Shown one piece after another: positions 1 through 7,201 of a stretch of 64,000 nucleotides of DNA. Within the stretch, counting starts at the first letter, position 1. Each line of letters starts with the position of its first letter. The notes under the pieces are model-generated. The model saw only the letters and a list, made by a program, of their open reading frames with translations. It was not told the origin of the DNA and did not search any database. The stretch comes from Polynucleobacter sp. UK-Gri1-W3. GTDB taxonomy: Bacteria; Pseudomonadota; Gammaproteobacteria; Burkholderiales; Burkholderiaceae. The DNA is taken from contig NZ_JACVQA010000006.1 of the NCBI RefSeq assembly GCF_018881595.1, positions 1 through 64,000 of the forward strand. The letters are read 5' to 3'. A program made the translations under genes and the position numbers.

Positions 1-139
1 CATGGAGCCGATGGGCTAAAACCCAATTACGGACCTGAGCATGACTAATCTTAAATAGATGGGCAACCCGCTTGAGGCCACCAGACTTTAAAAACTCCTT
101 AACTACCTTTAGTTTGAACTGCTTACTGTATTTGCTCAT
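1..139 (-). CDS. IS3-type transposase OrfA, N-terminal part (runs off the window)
   Basis: The frame begins with ATG at 139-137 and reads off the left edge. The visible 46 residues start MSKYSKQFKLKVVKEFL and continue with a helix-turn-helix stretch containing GLKRVAHLFKISHAQVRNW. This is typical of the InsE/OrfA DNA-binding protein that is joined to OrfB by programmed frameshifting in IS3 elements. OrfA recognises the terminal repeats during transposition. It lies about 50 bp inside the putative inverted repeat, as expected. Family assignment is firm; the subgroup (IS150-like) is inferred from the repeat sequence alone. Confidence 0.8.
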   Translation of the reverse strand, partial: MSKYSKQFKLKVVKEFLKSGGLKRVAHLFKISHAQVRNWVLAHRLH

Positions 140-187
140 AAAACAAAACCCCCTTGGTTGGACTTGATGTCCAACTTTTGGGGGTCA
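1..187 (-). mobile_element. End of an IS3-family insertion sequence (partial)
   Basis: The left edge of the window cuts through an insertion sequence. Read from position 187 leftwards on the minus strand, the element begins TGACCCCCAAAAGTTGGAC. This resembles the terminal inverted repeats of IS3-family (IS150-like) elements as I remember them, with the usual TG/CA tips. A small inverted repeat (GTTGGAC at 157-163, GTCCAAC at 169-175) lies between the tip and the first transposase frame, which starts at 139. The other end and any target-site duplication are outside the window, so intactness cannot be judged. Confidence 0.8.
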
Positions 188-234
188 GTTCATGCGGGTG
201 GTTTTTTTATTTTGCGCCATGTAAGAATCTTCAA

Positions 235-975
235 ATGAAGATCATTCACATCATTATTGCGATTGGGTTACTGATATCCACTACTGCGTATTCCCAAGTT
301 TTTGATGTTCCCTATAAAGACGATGCTCCAACCAGAACATTGCTGACCCCAGTTAAAAATGCCAAGGCAGTTGTCTTATTATTTCCTGGTGGCGGCGGTG
401 TTTTAAACCTGCAGGATGACGGCTCAACTACTAACGGCCATACTTTTGTCAGATCCAAGGACCTCTGGGCTCAATACGGAATTGATTCTGTTTTAGTGGA
501 TACCCCTTATGACTTAGGGGCTGGATTACGAAATTCACGATCCATTAGAGATCATCAACAAAGAATTTTGAATGTCGTGACTTATTACAAAGAAAAGCTC
601 AATCTACCAGTATGGGTGTTTGGGCACAGCATGGGTACCGTCAGTGTTACCGAATTTGTTAATGGCGGGAAGGAAAAAGAAAAACTAATAGCTGGAGTCA
701 TAGTGGCAGGAACTTATAGATCTGCAACGGTGGACTCGGATGTGACGTTGCCGGTGCTGGCAATTCATCATTTGAACGATAGCTGTGGCTCTACACCATT
801 AGTCTCCTCCGAGAGAATTATCGAGGGACGGTCAAATAAATTGACCTCCCAATTTATTCAGATCGAAGGCGGAATTAGCGAGGGTGATGTTTGCGGCTCA
901 AGGGCTTATCACGGATTTAATCAGAAGGAGTCTGAGTTTGTGAAATCTGCTGCCCAATTCATATTAAAGAACTAG
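235..975 (+). CDS. Secreted alpha/beta hydrolase-like protein
   Basis: The 246-residue product starts with a signal peptide (MKIIHIIIAIGLLISTTAYS, cleavage near residue 20), so it is probably periplasmic or secreted. The nucleophile elbow GHSMG lies at about residues 130-134. A candidate acid (HHLND, about 182) and histidine (AYHGF, about 226) complete a plausible Ser-Asp-His triad. Two cysteines (about 184 and 220) could form a disulfide. The frame is open back to position 154, but that part lies inside the IS end, so ATG 235 in front of the signal peptide is chosen. The substrate is unknown. The IS end sits about 50 bp upstream and may have replaced the native promoter. Confidence 0.75.
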   Translation: MKIIHIIIAIGLLISTTAYSQVFDVPYKDDAPTRTLLTPVKNAKAVVLLFPGGGGVLNLQDDGSTTNGHTFVRSKDLWAQYGIDSVLVDTPYDLGAGLRNSRSIRDHQQRILNVVTYYKEKLNLPVWVFGHSMGTVSVTEFVNGGKEKEKLIAGVIVAGTYRSATVDSDVTLPVLAIHHLNDSCGSTPLVSSERIIEGRSNKLTSQFIQIEGGISEGDVCGSRAYHGFNQKESEFVKSAAQFILKN

Positions 976-988
976 GCAAGCCTCACTA

Positions 989-1417
989 TTATCTCGGCAG
1001 GCCGCTGATAACACCGCCCGGCACAATTACTCTTTCTGAGAACCACTGCTTATTCATCTCTAGCGCATAACGCACGGCTGCTTTAGGGCAATGGTTGTTG
1101 GTGGTTTCAGCCTGCATCTCTTCGATGTTCACAATCTTGCCGTCATCTGCAATGAATGCAATGGAGAGTGGGATCTTAGTGTTATTCATCCAGAAGCAAT
1201 GCCCCGCCTTTTGTTCAAAGACAAACAACATTCCAGAATTAGTTGGCATGCTGGTGCGGTTCATAAGGCCAACCTCTCTGGCCTTTGGCGTATCTGCCAG
1301 CTCAGCCTGAATGCGATAGATACCCGCTTTTAATTCAATCGTGGGTAGGCCGACATTAACCTGTGCAATGACAAGGCTTGGAATTGTGAGGAGAAGAATT
1401 GCAAATAGTTTGCGCAT
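989..1417 (-). CDS. DUF192 family exported protein
   Basis: This small protein has an N-terminal signal peptide (MRKLFAILLLTIPSLVIA) followed by a DUF192 domain. Family hallmarks seen are AREVGLMNRTSMP, GMLFVF, the CFWMNNTKIPLSIAFI stretch and the C-terminal ALEMN. The domain is a compact beta fold found in many bacteria and archaea whose biochemical role is not established. The frame extends upstream to 1447, but starting at ATG 1417 gives a standard signal peptide; neither start has a convincing ribosome binding site. It lies downstream of the cold-shock gene on the same strand, separated by a strong terminator, so it is probably transcribed separately. Confidence 0.8.
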   Translation of the reverse strand: MRKLFAILLLTIPSLVIAQVNVGLPTIELKAGIYRIQAELADTPKAREVGLMNRTSMPTNSGMLFVFEQKAGHCFWMNNTKIPLSIAFIADDGKIVNIEEMQAETTNNHCPKAAVRYALEMNKQWFSERVIVPGGVISGLPR

Positions 1418-1471
1418 AAGGTCTTTATTAGTGAGCATGCTGTGCATTTTAATTGAGGCAAATTGCAGACG

Positions 1472-1503
1472 AAAAAAAACCCAGGAACGAATCCTGGGTT
1501 TTT
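1472..1503 (-). terminator. Bidirectional Rho-independent terminator after the cold-shock gene
   Basis: A perfect 9-bp stem (AACCCAGGA at 1478-1486, TCCTGGGTT at 1492-1500) with a 5-nt loop is followed on the minus strand by a run of eight T. It ends the csp transcript just before the DUF192 gene. Several T on the plus side could let it work in both directions. Confidence 0.9.
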
Positions 1504-1522
1504 AATAATGATCTAAGGACTA

Positions 1523-1726
1523 TTAAGCCGCTTGGATATTGGTAGCTTGCTTGCCTTTAGGACCTTGGGTAATGTCAAACGTTACCTTTTGGTTTTCCTT
1601 GAGGGTTTTGAACCCAGGCATAGTAATTGCGCTGAAATGCGCGAACAACTCTTCTTCACCATCATCAGGTTTGATAAAGCCAAAACCTTTTGCATCATTG
1701 AACCACTTAACAATTCCGGTCGCCAT
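1523..1726 (-). CDS. Cold-shock protein (CspA family)
   Basis: The 67-residue protein is a single cold-shock domain, the usual family length. RNP1 is seen as KGFGFI (about 13-18) and RNP2 as LFAHFSAI (about 27-34), the aromatic surfaces that bind single-stranded RNA or DNA. The start is supported by a GGAG Shine-Dalgarno sequence about 8 nt upstream (minus strand). It acts in the cytoplasm as an RNA chaperone. A strong promoter lies about 100 bp upstream, giving a long leader as is common for cold-shock genes, and a strong terminator follows. Which of the Csp paralogues it is cannot be told from sequence. Confidence 0.95.
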   Translation of the reverse strand: MATGIVKWFNDAKGFGFIKPDDGEEELFAHFSAITMPGFKTLKENQKVTFDITQGPKGKQATNIQAA

Positions 1727-1836
1727 GCGAACTCCATTACATAAACTTAAAACAACCGTGATGAGGGTAAATACTTTTTAATCAGTCTCAATCCACAACA
1801 CGCCTAAATAGAACCTCTTTTGAAGCCTACCCCTTG

Positions 1837-1865
1837 ATTGTTTGCCCTTTTTGCAGGGGTGTCAA
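1837..1865 (-). promoter_or_regulatory. Sigma-70 promoter of the cold-shock gene
   Basis: On the minus strand a perfect -35 box TTGACA (1865-1860) is followed after 17 bp by AACAAT (1842-1837). Predicted transcription starts near 1830, leaving an untranslated leader of about 100 nt before the start codon at 1726. Long leaders of this kind act as thermosensors in E. coli cspA. The promoter is flanked by two copies of GGGTAAATACT in opposite orientation (1765-1775 and 1889-1899). The rest of 1727-2011 shows no gene. Confidence 0.65.
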
Positions 1866-2011
1866 GGAGTTATATGCATCAACCCCTCAGTATTTACCCC
1901 TTTTTTTATCAAAAAATGCCCCAATATAGATTTAGGAGGGGTTTTTGCGTGTTTTTCACAACAAGACCCTAGTAAATTAAAGTTTCAATATCTGTGTTTA
2001 GAATGTTTCTC

Positions 2012-2359
2012 ATGAGTCGCGCTCCAAAAAATCCCACTACTGGCAACCCCGGCAATCCGTATGCTGAGGACACCGTTCTTCTCGAAAAACAAATCGAGCA
2101 AGTTAAGGCGCCTTCAATGTATAAAGTTTTACTATTGAATGACGATTACACGCCAATGGAATTTGTGGTGATGGTAATTCAGGAGTATTTTAATAAGGAT
2201 CATGAAACAGCTACACGCATCATGTTGCAAGTACATTTAGTTGGCAAAGGCGTTTGCGGAGTATTTACTCGCGATGTTGCTGCTACGAAAGTGCATCAAG
2301 TTATTGAACTCTCCCGTGAAGCGGGTCACCCACTACAGTGCACTATGGAGGAAGCATGA
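2012..2359 (+). CDS. clpS: ATP-dependent Clp protease adaptor ClpS
   Basis: ClpS binds the N-domain of ClpA and delivers N-end-rule substrates to ClpAP. The product (about 115 residues, normal for the family) has a flexible N-terminus, then the conserved core: [17 protein letters not shown] around residues 37-53, followed by the F-x-K-D-H and [11 protein letters not shown] segments. The Asp-Asp and Met residues of the amino-acid binding pocket are recognisable. ATG 2012 (MSRAPKNP) is preferred; ATG 2003 and GTG 1994 are in frame, and none has a clear Shine-Dalgarno sequence. Its stop overlaps the clpA start by 4 nt, so the two are translationally coupled. Confidence 0.95.
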   Translation: MSRAPKNPTTGNPGNPYAEDTVLLEKQIEQVKAPSMYKVLLLNDDYTPMEFVVMVIQEYFNKDHETATRIMLQVHLVGKGVCGVFTRDVAATKVHQVIELSREAGHPLQCTMEEA

Positions 2360-4662
2360 TTGCCCAAGAATTAGAAGTAAGTTTGCACATGGCGTTTGTT
2401 GACGCAAGGGCATCTAGACACGAGTTCATCACGGTCGAGCATTTGCTCGCAGCCTTACTGGATAACGCTACCGCGGTAGAGGTCCTAAAGGCCTGCGCAG
2501 TCAATATTGCAGAGCTGCGCACCCAACTCAAAAATTTTATTAATGACAATACACCGGTGGTGCCGGGAAATGACGAGGTTGATACGCAGCCTACGCTAGG
2601 ATTCCAGCGAGTCATTCAACGCGCCATCATGCACGTTCAGTCCACAGCGAATGGCAAGAAAGAAGTGACTGGTGCAAATGTACTAGTAGCAATCTTTGGT
2701 GAAAAAGATTCGCATGCAGTGTATTTCTTGCAACAACAGGGCGTTACACGCTTAGACGTTGTGAACTTCATTAGTCATGGTGTGCGCAAAGATCAGTCCG
2801 AGCATGTGAAGCCCGTTGAACCTTCTCAGGAAACTGAGGAATCTAGCGCTTCTGGCAAAGAAAGCCCTCTTGAGCAGTACACCCAGAACCTCAATACCTT
2901 GGCCCGTCAAGGCAAGATTGACCCATTGATTGGCCGCGAGAGTGAAGTGGAGCGTGTGATTCAAGTGCTGTGCCGTCGCCGCAAGAACAATCCACTTCTG
3001 GTGGGTGAGGCTGGTGTAGGCAAAACTGCTATAGCCGAAGGCTTGGCTTGGAGAATCGTTAAGGGCGATGTGCCTGATATCTTGGCCGATGCAACTGTCT
3101 ATTCATTAGATATGGGCGCGCTTTTGGCGGGCACTAAGTACCGCGGTGATTTTGAGCAGCGCTTGAAGAGTGTTCTGAAGTCCCTTAAAGATCATACGCA
3201 CGGTGTTTTATTTATTGATGAGATTCACACGCTAATTGGAGCAGGTGCAGCTTCTGGTGGAACATTGGATGCTAGTAATTTATTGAAGCCTGCATTGTCT
3301 AACGGTCAGTTGAAGTGTATCGGCGCAACCACCTTTACAGAATATCGTGGCATCTTTGAAAAGGATGCGGCTTTATCACGTCGTTTCCAGAAGGTGGATG
3401 TTGTAGAGCCAACAGTAGATCAAACAGTGCAGATTCTACGTGGCTTGAAATCACGTTTTGAAGAGCACCATAGCGTCAAATATGCTGCTGGTGCATTGGT
3501 TGCTGCTGCCGAGCTCTCTGCGCGTTACATTAATGACCGCCATTTGCCCGACAAAGCAATTGATGTGATCGATGAAGCGGGCGCTGCCCAACGTATTTTG
3601 CCGAAGTCCAAGCAGAAGAAAACCATTGGTCGTCCAGAGATCGAGGAGATTGTGGCTAAGATAGCGCGCATACCGCCACAATCAGTTACTGTAGATGACC
3701 GCAGTAAGCTCCAGACTTTGGATCGCGATATTAGGAGCGTGGTCTTCGGTCAGGATCCTGCAATTGAGGCCTTAGCTAGCGCCATTAAGATGACACGTGC
3801 TGGCCTTGGGAAGATTGATAGACCAATTGGTTCGTTCCTATTCTCCGGTCCGACAGGTGTAGGTAAGACCGAGGTTGCAAAACAGCTCGCTTACATTTTG
3901 GGTATTGAGCTTCTGCGCTTTGATATGTCTGAGTACATGGAGCGTCATGCGGTGAGCCGTTTGATTGGCGCACCTCCAGGCTATGTAGGATTTGATCAGG
4001 GTGGCTTACTTACTGAGGCTGTAAATAAAAAGCCACATTGCGTTCTCTTGCTTGATGAAATCGAGAAGGCCCATCCTGACATCTTCAATATTCTTTTGCA
4101 GGTGATGGATCACGGCACACTAACGGATAACAATGGCCGTAAGACTGATTTCCGCAATGTGATTATTATCATGACCACGAATGCTGGGGCAGAAGCAATG
4201 CAGAAATCAACCATTGGCTTTACCAATGCGCGTGAGTCTGGTGATGAGATGGCTGACATTAAGAAGTTCTTCACGCCAGAGTTCCGCAATCGCTTGGATG
4301 CCATTGTTTCCTTCAAAGCTCTTGATGAATCGATCATCATGCGCGTTGTGGATAAATTTTTGATGCAGCTAGAAGAGCAGCTTCACGAGAAGAAAGTGGA
4401 TGCAACTTTCAGCCCGGCATTGCGAGCGCATTTGGCTAAGCATGGCTTTGATCCTTTAATGGGTGCGCGTCCAATGCAGCGCATTATTCAAGACACCGTG
4501 CGTAAGGCGCTTGCTGATGAACTTTTGTTTGGCAAGTTAGCCCAAGGTGGCCATATTGATGTCGATATTGACGCCGATGGTAAGGTACTACTGAACTTTG
4601 AAGCCCCAGTATTGCCGGGTAAGCGGACTAAAGCTGATATAGCGCCCGCTGAAGAAATTTGA
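2356..4662 (+). CDS. clpA: ATP-dependent Clp protease ATP-binding subunit ClpA
   Basis: ClpA is the AAA+ unfoldase that feeds proteins into ClpP. The 768-residue product has the Clp N-domain repeat (about 1-145), a first AAA+ module with GEAGVGKTA (about 217) and a second with GPTGVGKTE (about 497) and [11 protein letters not shown]. Conserved arginine fingers and the C-terminal D2-small domain follow. Length and the two-module plan without a long middle coiled coil identify ClpA rather than ClpB. The start ATG 2356 overlaps the clpS stop (ATGA) and has a strong GGAGGA Shine-Dalgarno sequence inside clpS. clpP is not in the window. Confidence 0.97.
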   Translation: MIAQELEVSLHMAFVDARASRHEFITVEHLLAALLDNATAVEVLKACAVNIAELRTQLKNFINDNTPVVPGNDEVDTQPTLGFQRVIQRAIMHVQSTANGKKEVTGANVLVAIFGEKDSHAVYFLQQQGVTRLDVVNFISHGVRKDQSEHVKPVEPSQETEESSASGKESPLEQYTQNLNTLARQGKIDPLIGRESEVERVIQVLCRRRKNNPLLVGEAGVGKTAIAEGLAWRIVKGDVPDILADATVYSLDMGALLAGTKYRGDFEQRLKSVLKSLKDHTHGVLFIDEIHTLIGAGAASGGTLDASNLLKPALSNGQLKCIGATTFTEYRGIFEKDAALSRRFQKVDVVEPTVDQTVQILRGLKSRFEEHHSVKYAAGALVAAAELSARYINDRHLPDKAIDVIDEAGAAQRILPKSKQKKTIGRPEIEEIVAKIARIPPQSVTVDDRSKLQTLDRDIRSVVFGQDPAIEALASAIKMTRAGLGKIDRPIGSFLFSGPTGVGKTEVAKQLAYILGIELLRFDMSEYMERHAVSRLIGAPPGYVGFDQGGLLTEAVNKKPHCVLLLDEIEKAHPDIFNILLQVMDHGTLTDNNGRKTDFRNVIIIMTTNAGAEAMQKSTIGFTNARESGDEMADIKKFFTPEFRNRLDAIVSFKALDESIIMRVVDKFLMQLEEQLHEKKVDATFSPALRAHLAKHGFDPLMGARPMQRIIQDTVRKALADELLFGKLAQGGHIDVDIDADGKVLLNFEAPVLPGKRTKADIAPAEEI

Positions 4663-4704
4663 TTAAACAACTTATTTAAGTAGTTACCAACCAAAAAGGA
4701 AAAT

Positions 4705-4938
4705 ATGTCTCATCACGATAAATTACTAGAAGCTTTTGAAACTTACAAAGCTGAGAACGAAAAGTTTCAAGGCAAAGGGATCAAAGCTTCTGCAGCTCGT
4801 GCACGCAAGGCGTTGCAAGAGATTGCCGGCTCTTGCAAAGAGCGTCGCAAAGAAATTACCGCTGAAAAAGAGTCTCGTGAAGGTGCTGGTGCCGGTATGT
4901 CACAAGATGCTGCTCGTAAAGCGCATATTCGTAAGTAA
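4705..4938 (+). CDS. Small basic, probably helical protein of unknown function
   Basis: This 77-residue protein is rich in Lys, Arg, Glu and Ala and is predicted from its pattern to be mostly helical. It starts MSHHDKLLEAFETYKAEN, with a central KASAARARKALQEI and a Gly/Ala-rich stretch before KAHIRK. Similar short proteins occur in Burkholderiales and are sometimes labelled histone H1-like. The composition would suit nucleic-acid binding, but there is no recognised catalytic or binding motif. AAAAAGGAAAAT precedes the ATG as a ribosome binding site. It sits alone between clpA and a terminator. Confidence 0.7.
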   Translation: MSHHDKLLEAFETYKAENEKFQGKGIKASAARARKALQEIAGSCKERRKEITAEKESREGAGAGMSQDAARKAHIRK

Positions 4939-4956
4939 GAAACTAATGCTTAAAAG

Positions 4957-4983
4957 AAAAGCCACCTGCGGGTGGCTTTTTCT
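4957..4983. terminator. Bidirectional terminator between the small basic protein gene and dut
   Basis: The stem GCCACC (4961-4966) pairs with GGTGGC (4971-4976) around a 4-nt loop. There are four A before it and a T run after it, so it can end transcripts from both convergent sides. Confidence 0.85.
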
Positions 4984-5006
4984 ATGAGTCATTGCTACTT
5001 ATTTCT

Positions 5007-5456
5007 TTAAGCTCTGCCGGTACTTCCAAATCCACCAGCACCACGACTGCTTTCAGTGAACTCTTCAACAACCTTGAGCTCTACTTGTTGTACGGGCATC
5101 ACAACCAATTGAGCCAAACGTTCCATCGGTTCAAGCTTAAATGGCGTTGAGCCACGATTCCAGGTGCTCACCATGAGCTGGCCTTGATAGTCAGAGTCAA
5201 TCAGGCCAACCAAGTTGCCAAGAACGATGCCATGCTTATGACCTAGGCCAGAGCGCGGCAGAATAAATGCAGCATAGCGTGGATCTTCCACGTAAATCGC
5301 TAAACCAGTGGGTACAAGAACAGTCTGCCCAGGGGCAATCTCAATCGCTTCATCAATACACGCACGTAGATCTAATCCAGCACTTCCAGGGGTGCCATAA
5401 GCTGGCAACTGGTCGCGCATACGTTCATCGAGAATTTTGACTTGGAGTGATTGCAT
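5007..5456 (-). CDS. dut: Deoxyuridine 5'-triphosphate nucleotidohydrolase (dUTPase)
   Basis: dUTPase hydrolyses dUTP to dUMP and pyrophosphate, keeping uracil out of DNA and supplying dTMP synthesis. All five trimeric-dUTPase motifs are visible: AGLDLRA (27-33), PRSGLG (67-72), GLIDSDYQG (84-92) with the catalytic Asp, ERLAQ (112-116) and the C-terminal Gly-rich [10 protein letters not shown] (138-147). Length is 149 residues, typical for the family. It is the last gene of a minus-strand run with coaBC just upstream (21 bp gap); dut and coaBC are neighbours in many proteobacteria. Confidence 0.97.
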   Translation of the reverse strand: MQSLQVKILDERMRDQLPAYGTPGSAGLDLRACIDEAIEIAPGQTVLVPTGLAIYVEDPRYAAFILPRSGLGHKHGIVLGNLVGLIDSDYQGQLMVSTWNRGSTPFKLEPMERLAQLVVMPVQQVELKVVEEFTESSRGAGGFGSTGRA

Positions 5457-5477
5457 GAAATTTCCTAAAGCGGGGAT

Positions 5478-6689
5478 TTAAATTTTCTTGGCAACTAGCG
5501 CAATTAGTTGACGCGCTAGGTGTAGTTTTTCTGCCTTAGCAAGTTTTTTGCTGCCAGCAGAATCAATGACGATTAGTTGATTGAGATCGCTACCAAAGGT
5601 ATCGGGACCGATATTGCCAACAATCATTGGAATGCCTTTGCGCTTGCGCTTCTCATCAGCATGTTTCTCAAGATCGGTTGACTCAGCTGCAAAGCCTATA
5701 CAGTATGGATATGGCTTACCAGCTTTAGTCTTTGCTGCTTTAGCAATATCGAGAAGAATGTCTGGATTGGCAACAAATTCTAGATTTGGTGCTTCATTTC
5801 CTTGGCGCTTGATCTTTTCTTTTGCAGGCGTAGCAATGCCCCAGTCAGCAACCGCAGCTACCGCAAAGAAGATATCGCAGTCAGTCGCTTTGAGAGTGGC
5901 AGCATGCATTTCCTTGGCACTAACCACGTTTGTGCGGGTAATTTGTCCAGTAGCTTCAAGCGGGGTATCAAGATCACATGGTCCAGCAATTAAATGAACT
6001 TGAGCACCAGCTTCAATAGCCGCTCTTGCAATAGCAAAACCCATTTTTCCTGAGCTGTGATTGGTAATGCCGCGCACTGGATCAATCGCTTCAAATGTAG
6101 GACCCGCTGTGATCAATACTTTTTTGCCAGCTAAAGATTTTTTCTGAAAGAAGGAGATGACTTGTTCAGTGATTTCGGCGGGCTCAAGCATTCTGCCCAT
6201 ACCAACTTCACCACAAGCTTGAAAACCGCTGGCGGGACCTAAGAGGGTAACGCCATCATCTAAAAGTCGGTTTGCACTTCTTTGGGTCGCCGCATGCTCC
6301 CACATCTGCTTATTCATTGCCGGGGTAAGTAGCAGGGGGCAGTCTCTGGCAAGGCAAAGCGTAGTTAATAAGTCATCAGCCAAGCCTAATGAAAGTTTGG
6401 CCATCAGATCAGCGCTTGCGGGAGCAATCAGAATGGCATCTGCTGAGCGAGATAGCTCAATGTGCGCCATATTATTTGGAATAGTGCTATCCCATTGGCT
6501 TAAGTAAACTGGATTGCCAGTGAGGGCCTGCATGGTTACAGGAGTAACAAACTGCTGGGCAGCCTCGGTCATCACGACTTGTACAGAAGCGCCTTCTTGC
6601 ATCAATTGACGAGCAAGCTCAGGGGCTTTATATGCTGCAATGCCGCCAGAGATACCGAGAACGATCTTCTTATTTAAAAGTGATTGCAT
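5478..6689 (-). CDS. coaBC: Bifunctional phosphopantothenoylcysteine decarboxylase / phosphopantothenate-cysteine ligase
   Basis: CoaBC catalyses two consecutive steps of coenzyme A synthesis: coupling phosphopantothenate to cysteine and decarboxylating the product. The 403-residue protein has the flavin-dependent CoaC half (about 1-190, with GISGGIAAYKAPEL, the HIELSRSAD histidine region, PAMNKQMW and a CGEVGMGRM loop). The CoaB half follows (about 191-403, with ITAGPTFEAIDPVR, NHSSGKMG and AAVADW). It lies between lspA and dut, with short gaps and all on the same strand, so it is probably in one transcript. Confidence 0.97.
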   Translation of the reverse strand: MQSLLNKKIVLGISGGIAAYKAPELARQLMQEGASVQVVMTEAAQQFVTPVTMQALTGNPVYLSQWDSTIPNNMAHIELSRSADAILIAPASADLMAKLSLGLADDLLTTLCLARDCPLLLTPAMNKQMWEHAATQRSANRLLDDGVTLLGPASGFQACGEVGMGRMLEPAEITEQVISFFQKKSLAGKKVLITAGPTFEAIDPVRGITNHSSGKMGFAIARAAIEAGAQVHLIAGPCDLDTPLEATGQITRTNVVSAKEMHAATLKATDCDIFFAVAAVADWGIATPAKEKIKRQGNEAPNLEFVANPDILLDIAKAAKTKAGKPYPYCIGFAAESTDLEKHADEKRKRKGIPMIVGNIGPDTFGSDLNQLIVIDSAGSKKLAKAEKLHLARQLIALVAKKI

Positions 6690-6698
6690 GGCGCCAGC

Positions 6699-7190
6699 TT
6701 AATGGGATTGGGCAGATTTGCCAAATGACTTACGTAATTCACCCCAAATGATGAGGGCCGCTCCAATACAGATGGCGCTATCGGCGATATTAAATGCTGG
6801 CCAATGCCAGTTGCCGTAATGCACATCAATAAAGTCGACTACAGCGCCATACATCACACGATCCAAGACATTTCCTAGTGCGCCACCCAAGATTAGGCTA
6901 AGAGCAATACAGAGCAATTTGTCGCTTTGGCTTTTATAAAGAAGCCAAATAATGTAGACAGATGCTGCTAGACCGAGAATAGTAAAGAACCAGCGCTGCC
7001 AACCAGAGCCTTGCGCCAGAAATGAAAATGCTGCACCAGGATTGAAGAGAAGCAACCAATTTAGGATGGGAAGAACTGGTTCAGGCACACCCATTTGCAA
7101 ATTGCTTAGCGCGGACCACTTGCTAAGTTGATCTAGCAATAGGACGATCACAGCAATTGCTAGGTAACGAGGTAGAGCAAGACTTTTCAT
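6699..7190 (-). CDS. lspA: Lipoprotein signal peptidase (signal peptidase II)
   Basis: LspA is an inner-membrane aspartic protease that removes signal peptides from prolipoproteins after lipid modification. The 163-residue protein has four hydrophobic segments. Conserved catalytic blocks are GNVLDR (Asp about 110) with VVDF (about 119) and FNIADSAI (Asp about 137); NPGAAFS at about 50 is also typical. It directly follows ileS (11 bp gap), a very common proteobacterial order. One likely client in this window is the LivK-type lipoprotein at 17235. Confidence 0.97.
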   Translation of the reverse strand: MKSLALPRYLAIAVIVLLLDQLSKWSALSNLQMGVPEPVLPILNWLLLFNPGAAFSFLAQGSGWQRWFFTILGLAASVYIIWLLYKSQSDKLLCIALSLILGGALGNVLDRVMYGAVVDFIDVHYGNWHWPAFNIADSAICIGAALIIWGELRKSFGKSAQSH

Positions 7191-7201
7191 GTGGTGACTT
7201 C

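Noticed and set aside
154..234. N-terminal extension of the secreted hydrolase to position 154
   Set aside because: It starts inside the IS inverted repeat and would bury the signal peptide; ATG 235 fits better.
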